DNA of 8,109 nucleotides, from NCBI GenBank assembly GCA_905202255.1, contig CAJKRH010000065.1:1-8109 (forward strand). The letters run 5' to 3'. Source of the DNA: an uncultured Ruminococcus sp. Lineage in GTDB: Bacteria; Bacillota; Clostridia; Oscillospirales; CAG-272. This document shows, in pieces, positions 6,930 to 8,109 of this stretch (the first letter of the stretch is position 1; every line of letters begins with the position of its first letter). The translations under genes and the position numbers were made by a program. The notes below the pieces were generated by a model. That model saw only the letters and a list, made by a program, of their open reading frames with translations, searched no databases and had not been told where the DNA came from.

Positions 6930-6945
6930 GGAGAAAATAAAATTG
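6930..6945 (+). promoter_or_regulatory. Ribosome binding site supporting a TTG start
   Basis: GGAG (6930-6933) lies nine bases before TTG (6943-6945). No in-frame ATG with a ribosome site lies nearby; the ATG at 6897 is out of frame and upstream of the predicted transcript start. TTG starts are used at low frequency in Gram-positive genes and usually lower translation. Confidence 0.75.
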
Positions 6946-7533
6946 GAAAGTATAGTTAAAGAAAAAACGCCGCATATCGGGCGTCCGCATGACACTTCCG
7001 GAAGAATTTCTTCCGAAGTCGCCGTATACGATATGCTTGACGGACTCGGCATAAATTACTGCGGACTTGACCACGACATCGCGCCCACAATAGAAGCCTG
7101 CGAAGAAATCGACGCTCTCCTGCAGGTAAATATGTGCAAAAACCTTTTTCTCTGCAACGGCGGCAAAACGCAGTTTTATCTCCTGCTGATGACAGGCGAC
7201 AAGCGCTTCTCGACAAAGGATTTTTCGCGCCTGATAGGCTGTTCCCGCCTGAGTTTTGCACCTGCGGAATATATGGAGGCTCTTCTCGGCGTGACACCTG
7301 GCAGCGTGACAGTGCTCGGTCTTATGAACGATACGGAAAACCGCGTGAAGCTTTATATAGACAAGGATGTTCTGGCGGATGAATATCTCGGTTGCCATCC
7401 GTGCATAAATACATCAAGCCTGAAAATAAAGACAGCGGATATCACGGAAAAATTTCTTCCTTATATTAAACATACATATGAGGCGGTAGACCTCGGTTCT
7501 TTTGAAAAAATTGAAAAGGAGAAAAATATATGA
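6943..7533 (+). CDS. YbaK/ProX-type prolyl-tRNA editing hydrolase (Ala-tRNA(Pro) deacylase)
   Basis: A 196-residue cytoplasmic protein of the YbaK/aminoacyl-tRNA-deacylase fold. Family members related to ProXp-ala and PrdX clear alanine mischarged onto tRNA(Pro) in trans. Family motifs are a conserved Lys-Asn in MCKNLFLCN (64-72, K66 N67), QFYLLLM (77-83), LGVTPGSVTVLGLMND (115-130) and GCHPCINTSSL (150-160). The C-terminal tail past about residue 170 is somewhat longer than in compact relatives. Translation starts at TTG, placed by a GGAG site and a promoter just upstream. The stop overlaps the start of the next gene by four bases (ATGA), so the two are probably translationally coupled. Substrate preference (Ala or another amino acid on tRNA(Pro)) is inferred from the PrdX-like motifs. 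Confidence 0.88.
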   Translation: MESIVKEKTPHIGRPHDTSGRISSEVAVYDMLDGLGINYCGLDHDIAPTIEACEEIDALLQVNMCKNLFLCNGGKTQFYLLLMTGDKRFSTKDFSRLIGCSRLSFAPAEYMEALLGVTPGSVTVLGLMNDTENRVKLYIDKDVLADEYLGCHPCINTSSLKIKTADITEKFLPYIKHTYEAVDLGSFEKIEKEKNI

Positions 7534-8009
7534 AAAAATTTGTACTTTGCATGATAATAGTTTGTGCCATGCTTCTCTGCTCATGCGGCGCCGCCGCAGA
7601 AAAATCATTCTCGGAAAACGGAATCTCCATAACGCTGACGGATGATTTCGCCTATGAGAAATACGACAACTGCGATGCCTGCTTCAAAAGCGACAAGGTG
7701 ACCGTATATGTTTTCAGCCAGGATTTCACCGATGTCATGGGCATGGAGATACTCAGCGCCAAACAGTATGCCGAGGCTATCGCAAGCCTGAATGACTCCG
7801 CCTCCGAGGTTACGGAAAAGGATGGGCTCGCCTACTATGAGTACACAAGCAACGGTATAGACGGCACGGTCTATAAGAATATTTCATTTGCTTTCAAAGG
7901 CGGTTCGGAGTTCTATACGCTCCAGTTCTCCGCCAAGGAAAAGGATTTTTCAAAACTGCGCGACAGCTTCTTCACCTACGCGGCGACATTTACTTTTGAA
8001 AAAGCATAA
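7530..8009 (+). CDS. Small lipoprotein of unknown function
   Basis: A 159-residue exported lipoprotein. Residues 1-19 carry Lys2-Lys3, a hydrophobic core and lipobox L16-C17-S18-C19, so the mature protein begins at C19. The rest is a small alpha/beta domain with strands near GISITLTDDF, VTVYVFSQDF and FYTLQFSAK, and a closing helix (DFSKLRDSFFTYAATFTF). This order recalls PsbP/Mog1/DcrB-like domains, but I do not recognise the family with confidence. The start at 7530 has GGAG (7518-7521) eight bases upstream and overlaps the previous stop as ATGA, so it is co-translated with the tRNA-editing gene. No terminator is visible after its stop; transposase-derived sequence begins within a dozen bases. 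Confidence 0.85.
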   Translation: MKKFVLCMIIVCAMLLCSCGAAAEKSFSENGISITLTDDFAYEKYDNCDACFKSDKVTVYVFSQDFTDVMGMEILSAKQYAEAIASLNDSASEVTEKDGLAYYEYTSNGIDGTVYKNISFAFKGGSEFYTLQFSAKEKDFSKLRDSFFTYAATFTFEKA

Positions 8010-8109
8010 ATAGTGAATTGTCAAGAGAAGTGCAACAAATTATCTAATTCTTGGATCCACAAATCCTGAGCGGAATGAAAGTTTAAGACTTTGCGGGGTC
8101 TGGCGTTAA
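8010..8109 (-). mobile_element. End of an IS30-family insertion sequence, cut by the window
   Basis: The right edge holds the 3' end of an IS30-type element whose transposase is transcribed leftward. The exact left boundary and terminal inverted repeat cannot be fixed without the other end. It should lie between the lipoprotein stop (8009) and about 8021, and the transposase stop region probably overlaps the repeat. Confidence 0.65.
8021..8109 (-). CDS. IS30-family transposase, C-terminal fragment (partial)
   Basis: Read leftward from base 8107, 28 codons run to TGA at 8021-8023. They begin NARPRKVLNFHSAQDLW and end DNLLHFS. The RPRKxLxF block is the signature of the extreme C-terminus of IS30-family DDE transposases, just past the catalytic Glu, which lies outside the window. 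The gene is cut by the window edge, not necessarily broken. It faces the lipoprotein gene tail to tail, with an 11-base gap. The call rests on this short motif and its context. Confidence 0.75.
   Translation of the reverse strand, partial: NARPRKVLNFHSAQDLWIQELDNLLHFS

Noticed and set aside
6769..7398. Leftward ORF of 209 codons opposite the tRNA-editing gene
   Set aside because: It is a shadow of a gene with clear family motifs, and it overlaps both promoters of the divergent region.
1..8109. CRISPR array, tRNA, rRNA, phage or defence genes
   Set aside because: I looked for regularly spaced repeats, cloverleaf patterns and hallmark motifs on both strands and saw none.

Overview
The window looks like chromosomal DNA from a Gram-positive anaerobe, most likely an uncultured gut-type Clostridia (Bacillota). 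The pointers are purine-rich GGAG-type ribosome binding sites, sigma-A promoters with TTGACT -35 boxes and TG-extended -10 boxes, lipoproteins with Lys-Lys N-termini and Cys lipoboxes, a membrane-anchored Ig-repeat surface protein, and a clostridial-style pyridoxamine kinase. No ribosomal or marker gene is present, so a finer placement is not possible.

From left to right, bases 1-217 hold no gene I can defend, only an imperfect hairpin and a good leftward terminator. Four leftward genes follow. The first is a lipoprotein with a trigger-factor-like layout: a probable degenerate FKBP repeat, a recognisable FKBP-type prolyl isomerase domain and a helical C-terminal part (218-1672). The second is a signal-less, two-domain protein resembling the heparinase II/III or alginate-lyase class, with its own promoter (1814-3517). 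The third is a pyridoxamine/pyridoxal kinase ending in a strong terminator (3723-4553). The fourth is a secreted, membrane-anchored surface protein with a carbohydrate-binding-like head, four Ig-like repeats, one C-terminal membrane helix and a Lys tail (4648-6681).

A 0.25 kb divergent promoter region (about 6682-6942) separates these from a rightward two-gene operon. That operon encodes a YbaK/ProX-type prolyl-tRNA editing hydrolase starting at TTG (6943-7533) and a small lipoprotein joined to it by an ATGA overlap (7530-8009). The last 89 bases carry the 3' end of a leftward IS30-family transposase gene, whose stop lies 11 bases beyond the lipoprotein stop. An insertion sequence therefore abuts the operon's end, and no terminator is visible for that operon.

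The genes do not form one obvious pathway. Three of the six complete products are exported envelope proteins; the others are housekeeping metabolism, translation quality control and probable intracellular glycan handling. Promoters and terminators suggest mostly single-gene transcription units apart from the 6943-8009 pair. I found no tRNA, rRNA, CRISPR array, phage gene or known defence system. The most interesting points are the tandem-PPIase lipoprotein, the unclassified lyase-like protein, the hairpin-U5-RBS leader before the kinase, and the coupling of a tRNA-editing enzyme to an unknown lipoprotein beside an IS.
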